From CAYNSB01 sp964399625 (GTDB lineage: Bacteria > Planctomycetota > Phycisphaerae > Phycisphaerales > UBA1924), in the NCBI GenBank assembly GCA_964399625.1, contig CAYNSB010000070.1, positions 1-14,073 of the forward strand: a DNA stretch of 14,073 bases, read 5' to 3'. A program made the translations under genes and the position numbers. The notes under the pieces were generated by a model, which saw only the letters and a list, made by a program, of their open reading frames with translations, ran no database searches and was not told the DNA's origin. Numbering within the stretch: the stretch's first letter is position 1; every line of letters begins with the position of its first letter. This document shows positions 6,628 to 13,695 of this stretch, piece by piece.

Positions 6628-9600
6628 TCACTTGCCCTCGAACCAATTCCCCGCGATCGACGAGTCCACCTTCAGCGGCACCGTCAGTTTCATTGCGCCC
6701 TCCATCCGCTCCACGATGATCTGCCGCGCGGCCTCGGCCTCGCCCTCGGGCGCCTCAAAGACCAATTCGTCGTGGATCTGCAGCAGCATGCGGGCCGTCG
6801 GCCCCGCCGAGCGAGCGCCCCCCGCACCGCGCCCCGACGCACGAAACAGGCGATGCAGATCGACCATCGCGATCTTGATCAGATCGGCCGCCGAGCCCTG
6901 CACGACGCTGTTGATCGCGACGCGCTCCGCGAGCGATCGCTCCGCGGGGTTCCTCGAATCGATGCCCGGTATCAACCGGCGGCGCTTGAGCATCGTCTCC
7001 ACGTACCCGTATCGCTTGGCCTGCTCGATGCACTCCTCGAGGAACGTCGTGATGCCCGCGAAGCGCTGCTTGTACCCCGCGATGATCTCCGCGGCGGCGC
7101 GCTCGCCGATCTGCAGGCGCCGCGCCAGCCCGTACGCCGTGATCCCGTAGACGATCCCGAAGTTGACCATCTTCGCGCCGCTGCGTTGGTCCTTGGTCAC
7201 CTTGTCGAGCGGCACGCCGTGGATCTGCGCCGCGACCGCGGTGTGGATGTCCTGGTCCTGGTGGAACGCCTCGATGAGCGCGGGATCGCGAGAGAGGTGC
7301 GCAAGGATGCGAAGCTCGATCTGCGAGTAGTCGGCCGAGATGAGCCGGTGCCCGGGCGGCGCGACGAACGCCCTGCGGATCTCGCGCCCGATGTCCGTGC
7401 GGATGGGGATGTTCTGCAGGTTCGGGTCGCTGGACGCCAGGCGCCCCGTCGCGGCGACCGTCTGGTTGAAGCTGCAGTGGATGCGCCCCGTGCTCGGCTC
7501 GATCGCGTCCTTGAGCGCCTCCAGGTAGGTGCCCACGAGCTTGCTCAATTGGCGATGCTCGACGATCAGCGCGGGGATGGGCGTGGGCTTGGCGTCGTCA
7601 CCCTTGGCGTGCGGCGGCGTGGAGAGCGCCGGATCGCCCGCGAGCTTCTCCAGCACCTCGATGTCCGTTGAGTGCCCCGTCTTGGTCTTCTTGATGCTCT
7701 TGAGCCCAAGCCCGGGCTCGGCGTCGCTGGGCTTGTTGAAGAGCGCCGCGGCGAGCTGCTTGGGCGAATCGGGGTTGAACGTGCGCCCCAACCGCGTCAT
7801 CGCCTCGTCGTCGATCGCGTTCTTGAGTTCCGCGATCTTCCTCAGCAGGCGCTCGCGCTGGCGATCGAGCTCCGCGGGATCGACGAGTATCCCGTTCCAC
7901 TCCAGCTCCGCCAGCACCTCCACGAGCGGGAGCTCCACGTCCAGCCACAGGTCGATCAGGCCCATCGCGCGCAATTGGGGCAGCATGATGTTGCGGAGGC
8001 GCAGCGTGACGTCCGCGTCCTCCGCCGCGTAGGGCACCGCCTGCTCCAGCGGAACGCTCTCGAAGCTGCGCTGGTTCTTTCCCGAGCCGATCAGATCGCT
8101 GATGGGGATGTTCGTGCGCCCGAGCAGCGCCAGGCACAGCGCGTCCTTGGAGTGGCTCGAGCGCGACGAATCGATGAGGTAACTCGCGACCATCGTGTCG
8201 CCGCCGGGCCAATCCTTGGCAGCGCCGCTTGTGGCGCCGTACGGCACAAGCCCGCCCATCTCCACGCCCGCCGCGCGAAGCACGAGCAAATCGAACTTCA
8301 GGTTGTGCCCGCACTTGGCGCGGGCACCGTCCTCCAGGATCGGACGCAGCGCGCCCAGCACCGCCGCCTCATCAAGATGGTTCTCCGGCGTGGGCGATCG
8401 CATCGGCACGTACCACGCGCGACCCTCGGCGACGGCGAGGCTGATGCCGCACAGCTTCGCGCGTCGCGGCACGAGGCTCGTCGTCTCCGTGTCGATCGAG
8501 ATCACCTCCGCGGTGCGAAGCTCATCCACGACCCGCGCCAAGTGCTCGCGCGTGAGCACCGCCTCGTACTCGCCATCCGCGGGCGCGACGGCCGCGGCCT
8601 CCGGCGGCGCATCGAACAGCCCGCCCGAGAAGAGCCCGCCGAGCTCCTCCGCGCGACCCCGCTTGGTCACGCTGGGTGAAGCCGCGCTCTTGGGCGGCTC
8701 GACCCATTGCTGGCGGGTCGGCTCGAACATCTCTTTCGTGCCGCCCGAGGCTCCCGCGCCCGTTGCGCTCGCCCCGCGCTCGCCGCCCATGAGCGTGCGC
8801 ACCTCGTCCTGATAGCGATTGAACCCAAGCTCGCGACAGATGGGGATCAGTCGATCGAGCTTGATCGCGCGCACGTCGGCCTGATCGAGCCGCAGATCCA
8901 CCGGCGCATCGTGACGCAGCGCGACGAGCGAGCGGCTCAGCGCGAGCAGGGACGCCGCCTCGCGCAGCTTCTCGCCACGCTTGCCCTTGATCTCGCCCGC
9001 GTGCGCCAGCAGATTCTCGAGCGAGCCGTACTGCGCGATGAGCTGCGCCGCGGTCTTCTCACCCACGCCCTCGACGCCCGGCACGTTGTCCACGCTATCG
9101 CCCATGAGCGCGAGCATGTCGATCACCTGCCGCGGCTCAAGGCCGATGTCCGCCTTGAGGCTCTCGGCGGTCGTCAGCGTGTCCGTGTGGATGTCGTACA
9201 TCTCCACGGGCGCCCTGCCGCCGCCCTCCAACAACTGCTTGAGGTCCTTGTCTTTGGAGATGATGCGGATGCGCAGGTCGGGGCGGGCCGCGCGCAGCTT
9301 CGTGACCAGCGTCGCGATCGTGTCATCGGCCTCGAAGCCCTCGACGCCGACGATCGGCACGCCGATGTCCCGCAGCATCGCCAGGCAGCGATCGATCTGC
9401 GGCGGAAGCAGTTCCGGGATCGGCGGGCGGTGCGCTTTGTACTCGGGATACAGCGTGGACCGGAACGTCTCGGTGTCGCCCGAGACGTCGATCGCGACGG
9501 CGAGATAGTCCGCGTGCCCCGCCCCGCCCTCGCCGCCGTTCATGTGCTGCCCCTCGCCGCGAAGCAACTTGAGGAGCATGCCCAGGAATCCGAACGTCAT

Positions 9601-9702
9601 GTTCGTGGGCTCCTTGGTGACGGGCGAGCTCATGGGCGTGCGAATGGCATGGAACGCCCGGAAGAACTGCGCGTACCCGTCGATGAGATAGAGCGTGGGC
9701 AT
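6628..9702 (-). CDS. polA: DNA polymerase I (5'-3' exonuclease, 3'-5' exonuclease, polymerase)
   Basis: PolA removes RNA primers and fills gaps in replication and repair. The 1024-residue product is about 100 longer than E. coli Pol I. The N-terminal FEN domain (about 1-300) has the EADD cluster near 125 and a GVEGVGEKTA helix-hairpin-helix. The proofreading domain looks active: D404/E406 (IDTET), N467 and D471 (NLKFD), Y558 and D562 (YAAEDAD). The polymerase domain has motif A D791 (SADYSQIE), motif B R840, K844, F848 and Y852, and motif C HDE at 977-979. Phe848 predicts normal discrimination against dideoxynucleotides. Extra length comes from a low-complexity linker around 308-375 and an insert near 688-708. 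ATG 9702 (MPTLYLIDGY) fits the family. ATG 9711 would add three residues, but it lies in the arm of the adjacent inserted element, so I consider it acquired. Confidence 0.96.
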   Translation of the reverse strand: MPTLYLIDGYAQFFRAFHAIRTPMSSPVTKEPTNMTFGFLGMLLKLLRGEGQHMNGGEGGAGHADYLAVAIDVSGDTETFRSTLYPEYKAHRPPIPELLPPQIDRCLAMLRDIGVPIVGVEGFEADDTIATLVTKLRAARPDLRIRIISKDKDLKQLLEGGGRAPVEMYDIHTDTLTTAESLKADIGLEPRQVIDMLALMGDSVDNVPGVEGVGEKTAAQLIAQYGSLENLLAHAGEIKGKRGEKLREAASLLALSRSLVALRHDAPVDLRLDQADVRAIKLDRLIPICRELGFNRYQDEVRTLMGGERGASATGAGASGGTKEMFEPTRQQWVEPPKSAASPSVTKRGRAEELGGLFSGGLFDAPPEAAAVAPADGEYEAVLTREHLARVVDELRTAEVISIDTETTSLVPRRAKLCGISLAVAEGRAWYVPMRSPTPENHLDEAAVLGALRPILEDGARAKCGHNLKFDLLVLRAAGVEMGGLVPYGATSGAAKDWPGGDTMVASYLIDSSRSSHSKDALCLALLGRTNIPISDLIGSGKNQRSFESVPLEQAVPYAAEDADVTLRLRNIMLPQLRAMGLIDLWLDVELPLVEVLAELEWNGILVDPAELDRQRERLLRKIAELKNAIDDEAMTRLGRTFNPDSPKQLAAALFNKPSDAEPGLGLKSIKKTKTGHSTDIEVLEKLAGDPALSTPPHAKGDDAKPTPIPALIVEHRQLSKLVGTYLEALKDAIEPSTGRIHCSFNQTVAATGRLASSDPNLQNIPIRTDIGREIRRAFVAPPGHRLISADYSQIELRILAHLSRDPALIEAFHQDQDIHTAVAAQIHGVPLDKVTKDQRSGAKMVNFGIVYGITAYGLARRLQIGERAAAEIIAGYKQRFAGITTFLEECIEQAKRYGYVETMLKRRRLIPGIDSRNPAERSLAERVAINSVVQGSAADLIKIAMVDLHRLFRASGRGAGGARSAGPTARMLLQIHDELVFEAPEGEAEAARQIIVERMEGAMKLTVPLKVDSSIAGNWFEGK

Positions 9703-9708
9703 GCGATC

Positions 9709-9745
9709 CATTCAACACGGAGGTCCACGGAGCACCACGGGGAGG
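9709..9745 (+). repeat. Left arm of inverted repeat flanking the GxxExxY gene (10-bp periodic CCACGGAG units)
   Basis: The arm begins CATTCAACACGGAG and continues with CCACGGAG and CCACGGGG at an exact 10-bp period. Its outermost 14 bp are identical to the right arm in inverse orientation (10237-10224). Counted from the outer end, arm positions 17-24 and 27-30 are also identical. The outer boundary falls 6 bp upstream of the polA ATG at 9702, and it contains the alternative polA ATG at 9711. Confidence 0.75.
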
Positions 9746-9760
9746 ATACAGCGGCTCGGT

Positions 9761-10138
9761 TCAGAGCGCGCGGCGGACGAAGCCATCCATCAGGCGACGC
9801 ATCCCGAAATTGATGATCAGGCCCACGCGCATGCCGCTCAGGCGAAGGTACGTCAGGAGTTGAGCCTCAAAGATCGGTTCAAGGCGTTCGGCCGACTTCA
9901 CTTCAATGATCACCGCGTCGTCCACGATGAGATCGAGGCGATACCCAGCATCCAGGCGCACGCCCTTGTAGGTGACGGGCAACTCGACCTGACGGCGAAC
10001 TATCCGCCCACGCGCGATCAACTCATGCTGCAGGCACGCCTCGTACGCCGATTCAAGCAGTCCCGGTCCGAGCGTGGAGTGGACCTCGATCGACGCGGCA
10101 AGGATCGCGTCGGTGATGTCCTTGTGCATCAGCGTCAT
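9761..10138 (-). CDS. GxxExxY protein (PD-(D/E)XK nuclease-fold family)
   Basis: This 125-residue protein matches the GxxExxY family (TIGR04256/PDDEXK_3), a widespread small family with a restriction-endonuclease-like fold and no established role. The naming motif is at G26-L-L-E29-S-A-Y32. The nuclease-like core has D69 in YRLDLIV, then E79-V-K81, followed by Q93LLTYL and a terminal NFG (110-112) strand. All core acidic and lysine residues are present, so it could bind or cleave nucleic acid, but that is inference. The start is ATG 10138 with GGGAG about 9 nt upstream; ATG 10129 is an alternative. It is the only gene inside the inverted-repeat cassette. It lies between polA and the GlmU-like gene, whose functions do not predict such a partner. 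Confidence 0.9.
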   Translation of the reverse strand: MTLMHKDITDAILAASIEVHSTLGPGLLESAYEACLQHELIARGRIVRRQVELPVTYKGVRLDAGYRLDLIVDDAVIIEVKSAERLEPIFEAQLLTYLRLSGMRVGLIINFGMRRLMDGFVRRAL

Positions 10139-10200
10139 GCGTGCACGCTCCCATCAAGCCTTGGGCCGAGGCGATGAATCGCTCGCCGCCCCCCCCGCTC

Positions 10201-10237
10201 TTCCTCAGTGGCTCTCCGTGGCTCTCCGTGTTGAATG
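10201..10237 (-). repeat. Right arm of inverted repeat flanking the GxxExxY gene
   Basis: Read on the minus strand from 10237, the arm is CATTCAACACGGAG, then CCACGGAG and CCACTGAG, with the same 10-bp period as the left arm. It lies inside the 3' end of the GlmU-like gene. The CACTGAG unit supplies that gene's TGA stop (10207-10205), and the ten codons before the stop come from the arm. Confidence 0.75.
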
Positions 10238-11473
10238 CACGGCGTCCAGCCGCCGCCTGTACACCTCGCTGGGCTCCACGGCCCTCCGCTTCATCGCCGC
10301 ACGCATCACCTCCACGAACTTGTCCAGGCGGTACCGCGTGCGCCCCTCGTCCGTGCACCACGCGAACGCGGGAATGCACCCGCTCGCCGGCCCGCTCGTC
10401 GCGATCATCGCGCCCGTGCCGATCACGCTCCCCGTCATGATCCGCGTGCCGATCGCGGTCTTGACGTGGTCCCCCACCATCGCGCCCACGAACGCCTCGC
10501 CGGTGCGCTCCGTGCGTCCCTCGGGCGTGGCCCGCGCGAGGACCTCCCCGTAGGTGTTGAGGAGGTTCGATCCGGTCGTTCCCGCGCCAAAGTTCACCCA
10601 CTCCCCGATCCAGCTGTCGCCAAGGTACCCGTCGTGAGCCTTGTTGGAGTAGGCCTGGAAGATCGTGCCGCCGACCTCCCCGTTGACCTTGCACCAGGGC
10701 CCGATCGACGTGTTGGGGCGGATCGTCGCCCGCTCAAGCACCGTGGCGTGCGGGCCCACGTAGGACGGCCCGATGACGATCGCGCCGGGGCGAACGACCG
10801 CGTGCTCATCGACGTAGATCGGCCCGCCCTCGCTGTCGAAGATCGCGCTCGCGTGCACCTTGGCGCTCCCGGCGATCCACACGCCCGGGCCCACCTGGCG
10901 AGCCCGCGGCGCGCCCGAGGAACTCGCCGCTCGCACCAGCAGCGACAGATCGTGCGTGAGCAGCAGATCACGCGCGAGTCGAGCATGCCACGGGCGCGAC
11001 ATGAGCACCGGCCCGCTCGCGGGCGCAATGATCGCCGCGTTCGCCTTCGCCAGCTCGATCGCTCTCACCGCCGACAAACGCCCCGCGATCACGTTCGTCG
11101 CATCCGCCGGTCGCACGCACGCCGCGACCGTGTCGCCCTCGTGCACGAGCGCGACGCCCGGGCCAGCGCCCAACGCCGCGGCGACGAGTGTGCCCGGCGA
11201 ACGCAGCAGACGCGCATTGAGGAGGACGATCGCTTCGTCAGGCTCAGGCGCCTCGGCGCCACCCATGAGGTCCGGCGCCACGGGTATCTGGTGCCGCTCC
11301 CTCGCCAGCTCCTCAAGCCCCGCCCGAGGAAAGAGACCCGTCGCGGGCGTTCCCTCGCCCAGCAGCCGTTCCACGAGCGTGAACGCGCCGGTGCGGACAT
11401 CGAACGCGCTCCGCAGGTCCGTCTGAACGCCCAGCTCTCCGCGGCCATCCTCGAAGACATAGATCGCTCGCAT
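10205..11473 (-). CDS. Alternative GlmU-like sugar nucleotidyltransferase/acyltransferase (TIGR03991 type)
   Basis: This 422-residue protein resembles the alternative bacterial GlmU group, thought to make UDP-GlcNAc by acetylating glucosamine-1-phosphate and then uridylating it in the cytoplasm. The N-terminal GlmU_N-like domain (about 1-190) opens with AIYVFEDGR and has VLLNARLL near 83-90. It lacks the classic GxGTRM loop, as is usual for this group. The C-terminal left-handed beta-helix (about 198-365) contains the strongly conserved SNKAHDGYLGDSWIGEWVN (276-294) and FGAGTTGSNLLNTYG (295-309). The start is ATG 11473, with TAGACT six bases upstream and no Shine-Dalgarno. Residues 413-422 (HSTRRATESH) are encoded by the inverted-repeat arm and are not family sequence. 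The native C-terminus probably lay near or beyond residue 412. The exact sugar specificity is uncertain. Confidence 0.85.
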   Translation of the reverse strand: MRAIYVFEDGRGELGVQTDLRSAFDVRTGAFTLVERLLGEGTPATGLFPRAGLEELARERHQIPVAPDLMGGAEAPEPDEAIVLLNARLLRSPGTLVAAALGAGPGVALVHEGDTVAACVRPADATNVIAGRLSAVRAIELAKANAAIIAPASGPVLMSRPWHARLARDLLLTHDLSLLVRAASSSGAPRARQVGPGVWIAGSAKVHASAIFDSEGGPIYVDEHAVVRPGAIVIGPSYVGPHATVLERATIRPNTSIGPWCKVNGEVGGTIFQAYSNKAHDGYLGDSWIGEWVNFGAGTTGSNLLNTYGEVLARATPEGRTERTGEAFVGAMVGDHVKTAIGTRIMTGSVIGTGAMIATSGPASGCIPAFAWCTDEGRTRYRLDKFVEVMRAAMKRRAVEPSEVYRRRLDAVHSTRRATESH

Positions 11474-11479
11474 GCACGC

Positions 11480-11485
11480 AGTCTA
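11480..11485 (-). promoter_or_regulatory. TAGACT hexamer 6 bp before the GlmU-like ATG (possible leaderless -10)
   Basis: On the minus strand TAGACT is followed by GCGTGC and ATG 11473. No Shine-Dalgarno is present. It is one of two hexamers in the 47-bp gap between divergent genes, each placed next to its own start codon. No -35 box is evident. Confidence 0.42.
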
Positions 11486-11509
11486 CGCGAGAATCGGCGT
11501 TCCTGGGCC

Positions 11510-11515
11510 TACGCT
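11510..11515 (+). promoter_or_regulatory. TACGCT hexamer 5 bp before the HAD ATG (possible leaderless -10)
   Basis: TACGCT is followed by five bases (gcgcg) and ATG 11521. No Shine-Dalgarno is present. The arrangement mirrors the divergent GlmU-like start 47 bp away, so transcripts of both genes could begin at or near their start codons. Confidence 0.42.
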
Positions 11516-11520
11516 GCGCG

Positions 11521-12195
11521 ATGCCCGACGCGCAGGCCCTGGTCTTCGATTTCGACGGCGTGCTGGTGGACTCCGAGCCCGCCCACGCCCGCTCCATGGC
11601 GATCGCGTTCGAACGCATGGGCCTCACCTTCGACCCCCGCCACTACGACGGATGGCACGTGTTCATCGGACGGGGCGATCGCGAGTGCATCATCGAGCTC
11701 GCCGCCGAGAGCGGTCGCACGCTCAGCGACGCCGAGCTCGAGCGCGCCATCGCGTTCAAGGCCGAAGCGTTCCAGCTCCCCGAGGTGCAGACCCTGATCA
11801 CCCCGATCGACGCGACCATCGCGCTGCTGCGACAGGCCGTCGCGCGCGTGCCCGTCGCCGTCTGCTCGGGCTCGGTGCGGGACACCGTGATCCGCGGGCT
11901 GCGTCGCCTGGGCGTCGCTCCGGCGTTGAAGGCGATCGTCACGTGCGACGACGTGCCGCGCAACAAGCCGCACCCGGACCCCTACATCGAGGCGGCCCGA
12001 CGCCTGGGCGTCGCTCCCCAGCGTGCGATCGCCATCGAGGACTCGCCCACGGGGATCGAGTCTGCGCGGGCCGCGGGGCTCTACGTCATCGGCGTCGCCC
12101 ACTCGTTCCCGCGCGAGCGTCTGTCCCACGCCCACGAGTCGCACGACTCCAGCGCCCAAATCGATCTCAATCGCCACCTCGGGCCCGCCCGCTAG
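11521..12195 (+). CDS. HAD-superfamily phosphatase/beta-phosphoglucomutase-like hydrolase
   Basis: This cytoplasmic HAD hydrolase of 224 residues belongs to the beta-PGM/phosphatase subfamily, which typically acts on small sugar phosphates or phosphoglycolate. Motif I is FDFDGVLVDSEP (9-20) with nucleophile D10 and acid/base D12. An alpha-helical cap follows at about 20-90. Motif II is VCSGS (114-118), motif III is K149 in NKPHPDPY, and motif IV is EDSPTG (173-178). All catalytic residues are present. The start at ATG 11521 begins just before motif I as expected. The gene is divergent from the GlmU-like gene. It ends with a TAG whose CTAG context also contains the mreD stop on the other strand. 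The substrate cannot be called; the neighbouring sugar-nucleotide gene hints at sugar phosphate metabolism. Confidence 0.9.
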   Translation: MPDAQALVFDFDGVLVDSEPAHARSMAIAFERMGLTFDPRHYDGWHVFIGRGDRECIIELAAESGRTLSDAELERAIAFKAEAFQLPEVQTLITPIDATIALLRQAVARVPVAVCSGSVRDTVIRGLRRLGVAPALKAIVTCDDVPRNKPHPDPYIEAARRLGVAPQRAIAIEDSPTGIESARAAGLYVIGVAHSFPRERLSHAHESHDSSAQIDLNRHLGPAR

Positions 12196-12761
12196 CGCCG
12201 TCCGTACGCCCTCACGCCCGAGCCGGGCAGCCCGAAGAGGCCCGACATCGGCACGAGCACGAGCCCCATCGCCAGCCCCGTGCCGCCCGTGAGGATCGCC
12301 GAGAACGCGCGCTCGAACAGCTCGTGCGTGGCGTTGAACGCGAACGAACTGTCCACGACGCGATGCACGACGAGCATCGCCGTGACGCAGATCTGGCACA
12401 CCAGCCCGCTGAGCATGCTCATCGCCATCACCGTGAGCGGGTTCCGCCGGATCACCACGCCCCGCACCACCAGCACCAATTGGCACGCCAGGACCATCCC
12501 GATCGCGTAGGGCCCGACGATCGTGATCGCCTGCCCGTTCGCCTGGCTCCGACCCGCCGTGAGGTCCATCGCCGCGCCCAGCGCCAGCGACGCCCACAAC
12601 GCCGCGCCGTTGGGCGCACAAAGACCGATGAACGCGACCAGCGGCACCACGAAGCTGGGCGTGCCCGTGAACGAGCCCGCCCGCACCGACAGCGTCTCCT
12701 TCAGGCCCGTCTCGAGCCCCATCGCCACCCACCCGCACAGCAACGCCACAAGACGGTTCAT
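12192..12761 (-). CDS. mreD: Rod shape-determining protein MreD
   Basis: MreD is a small polytopic inner-membrane protein of the elongasome, bridging MreC to cell wall synthases. The 189-residue product has about five hydrophobic segments (near 1-15, 35-65, 78-100, 108-130 and 155-180), a fit for the usual 160-190 residues. Sequence conservation in MreD is low, and the call rests mainly on size, topology and position directly after mreC. Its ATG (12761) overlaps the mreC stop by ATGA, implying translational coupling. Its stop overlaps the stop of the convergent HAD gene in a shared CTAG. Confidence 0.82.
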   Translation of the reverse strand: MNRLVALLCGWVAMGLETGLKETLSVRAGSFTGTPSFVVPLVAFIGLCAPNGAALWASLALGAAMDLTAGRSQANGQAITIVGPYAIGMVLACQLVLVVRGVVIRRNPLTVMAMSMLSGLVCQICVTAMLVVHRVVDSSFAFNATHELFERAFSAILTGGTGLAMGLVLVPMSGLFGLPGSGVRAYGRR

Positions 12762-13666
12762 CGCGACCCCCCCGCGGCGGGCTTGGCGTCCACGCTCTTG
12801 CGGGGCGGAGCGTCCCCATCGCCCGGCTCCGGGTTCGTCCGCACCACGACCTCGCTCAACCGCTCAAGGTCCCGCGTCGGGCGAACCTTGATCTTCTGGT
12901 GCTGCCCCAGCGAGTCCTCGGCGCTGACGATCTCCCCGATCACCAGCATCGACGACGATCGCGGCCACTGGTCGTCCCGCAGGCGAACCATCTGCCCCAC
13001 GCTCACCTTGCCCCCGTCGGACTGCCCCTCCACGTACCCCAGCAGCACGTCGCCCGAGCTCGACGGATTGAGCATGCACCCCGGCCCGAGCGATCCGTCC
13101 GCGTTCATCACCACGCCCAGCAGCTTGCCCGTCGAGGGCGCCGTCAGCAGGCGCACCTGCGACATGCGCGAGCCCGCGCTCGTCACACGCCCCACGATCT
13201 GCACGCCCCCCGCCGTCACCACGTTGTTCGGCTCCACGCCCTGCCCGGCGCCCGCGCGGATGATCACCTCGCCGCCCGGCTCGCTCGCCAGCCCCACCAC
13301 CGTCGCGGAGACCTGACGCACCGGGACGTCGCTCGCCAGCACGCCGCTCTGCAGCTCGGCGATCCGCCGTTCGAGCTCCGCGGTGCGCTCACGCTCGCGC
13401 AGGTACATCGCCTGGTACCGCTCCTTCTCCTCGCGCTCCTTGCCCAGCAGCGGGTCCTCCACGCGCGTGCCCCGCCCGGGCGACAGCCAGCGTGCCAGCC
13501 GATACACCGGCTGCTGCACCGGCGCGATCGCGAACCACGCGACGCTCGACACGCCCGTGAGCCAACCCGTCACACGCGACGGGAGCACCGCGAGCACGCA
13601 CGCCACAACCAGGCACGCCGGGAACGCGAACCGCCTGGGCGAGCCTTGCTGGGAGTACCTGCTCAT
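12758..13666 (-). CDS. mreC: Rod shape-determining protein MreC
   Basis: MreC is a bitopic periplasmic scaffold of the elongation machinery. The 302-residue product has a short basic N-terminus, a transmembrane helix around residues 13-33, a charged coiled coil near 72-108 (KEREEKERYQ...ELERRIAELQ), and the beta-rich MreC domain from about 118 to 272, with VVGLASEPGG, GVQIVGRV and LLTAPSTGKLLGVV. The tail is Pro/Lys rich. The ATG at 13666 follows a hairpin by 10 nt and has no obvious Shine-Dalgarno. It lies 34 bp after mreB and is coupled to mreD. Identification is secure from the domain order and the operon. Confidence 0.93.
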   Translation of the reverse strand: MSRYSQQGSPRRFAFPACLVVACVLAVLPSRVTGWLTGVSSVAWFAIAPVQQPVYRLARWLSPGRGTRVEDPLLGKEREEKERYQAMYLRERERTAELERRIAELQSGVLASDVPVRQVSATVVGLASEPGGEVIIRAGAGQGVEPNNVVTAGGVQIVGRVTSAGSRMSQVRLLTAPSTGKLLGVVMNADGSLGPGCMLNPSSSGDVLLGYVEGQSDGGKVSVGQMVRLRDDQWPRSSSMLVIGEIVSAEDSLGQHQKIKVRPTRDLERLSEVVVRTNPEPGDGDAPPRKSVDAKPAAGGSR

Positions 13667-13676
13667 GCGGTCGAGG

Positions 13677-13695
13677 CACAGGCGTCCCGCCTGTG
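13677..13695. repeat. Perfect 8-bp palindromic hairpin between mreB and mreC
   Basis: CACAGGCG (13677-13684), TCC, CGCCTGTG (13688-13695) forms an 8-bp perfect stem with a 3-nt loop, filling most of the 34-bp mreB-mreC gap. No U-run follows, so it is not a typical rho-independent terminator. It may lower downstream mreCD expression relative to mreB or stabilise the mreB 3' end. I recall similar ACAGGCG-GGA-CGCCTGT palindromes as dispersed repeats in several phyla, so it may be a mobile palindromic unit. Confidence 0.6.

Larger units (their letters stand above)
9709..10237. mobile_element. Putative 529-bp non-autonomous cassette carrying a GxxExxY gene
   Basis: The two inverted arms define a unit of 529 bp containing one gene (9761-10138) and about 60 bp of noncoding DNA with a C8 run (10191-10198) and a small GGCGA/TCGCC stem. 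No transposase is encoded, and no target-site duplication is visible: the outer flanks are gcgatc on the left and cacggc on the right. The arms reach into both neighbouring genes, which supports insertion rather than an ancestral arrangement. My recollection is that GxxExxY genes in planctomycetes and related phyla often sit among ACGGAG-type tandem motifs; this would need a search to confirm. Confidence 0.5.

Noticed and set aside
8707..9813. 368-codon plus-strand frame crossing the polA 5' end and the repeat arm
   Set aside because: It is antisense to confirmed polA sequence and has no recognisable domain.
10188..10200. C8 run as a possible frameshift site
   Set aside because: It lies in noncoding DNA between the GxxExxY start and the GlmU-like stop, so it does not affect a reading frame.
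9709..10237. Classical insertion sequence
   Set aside because: There is no transposase and no target-site duplication. Only a GxxExxY gene lies between the arms, so I call it a putative non-autonomous cassette.
10235..11797. 520-codon plus-strand frame
   Set aside because: It is antisense to the GlmU-like gene and then out of frame with the HAD gene; both have clear family motifs.
11472..13316. 614-codon plus-strand frame
   Set aside because: It runs out of frame over the HAD gene and antisense to mreD and mreC, with Arg/Pro-rich composition.
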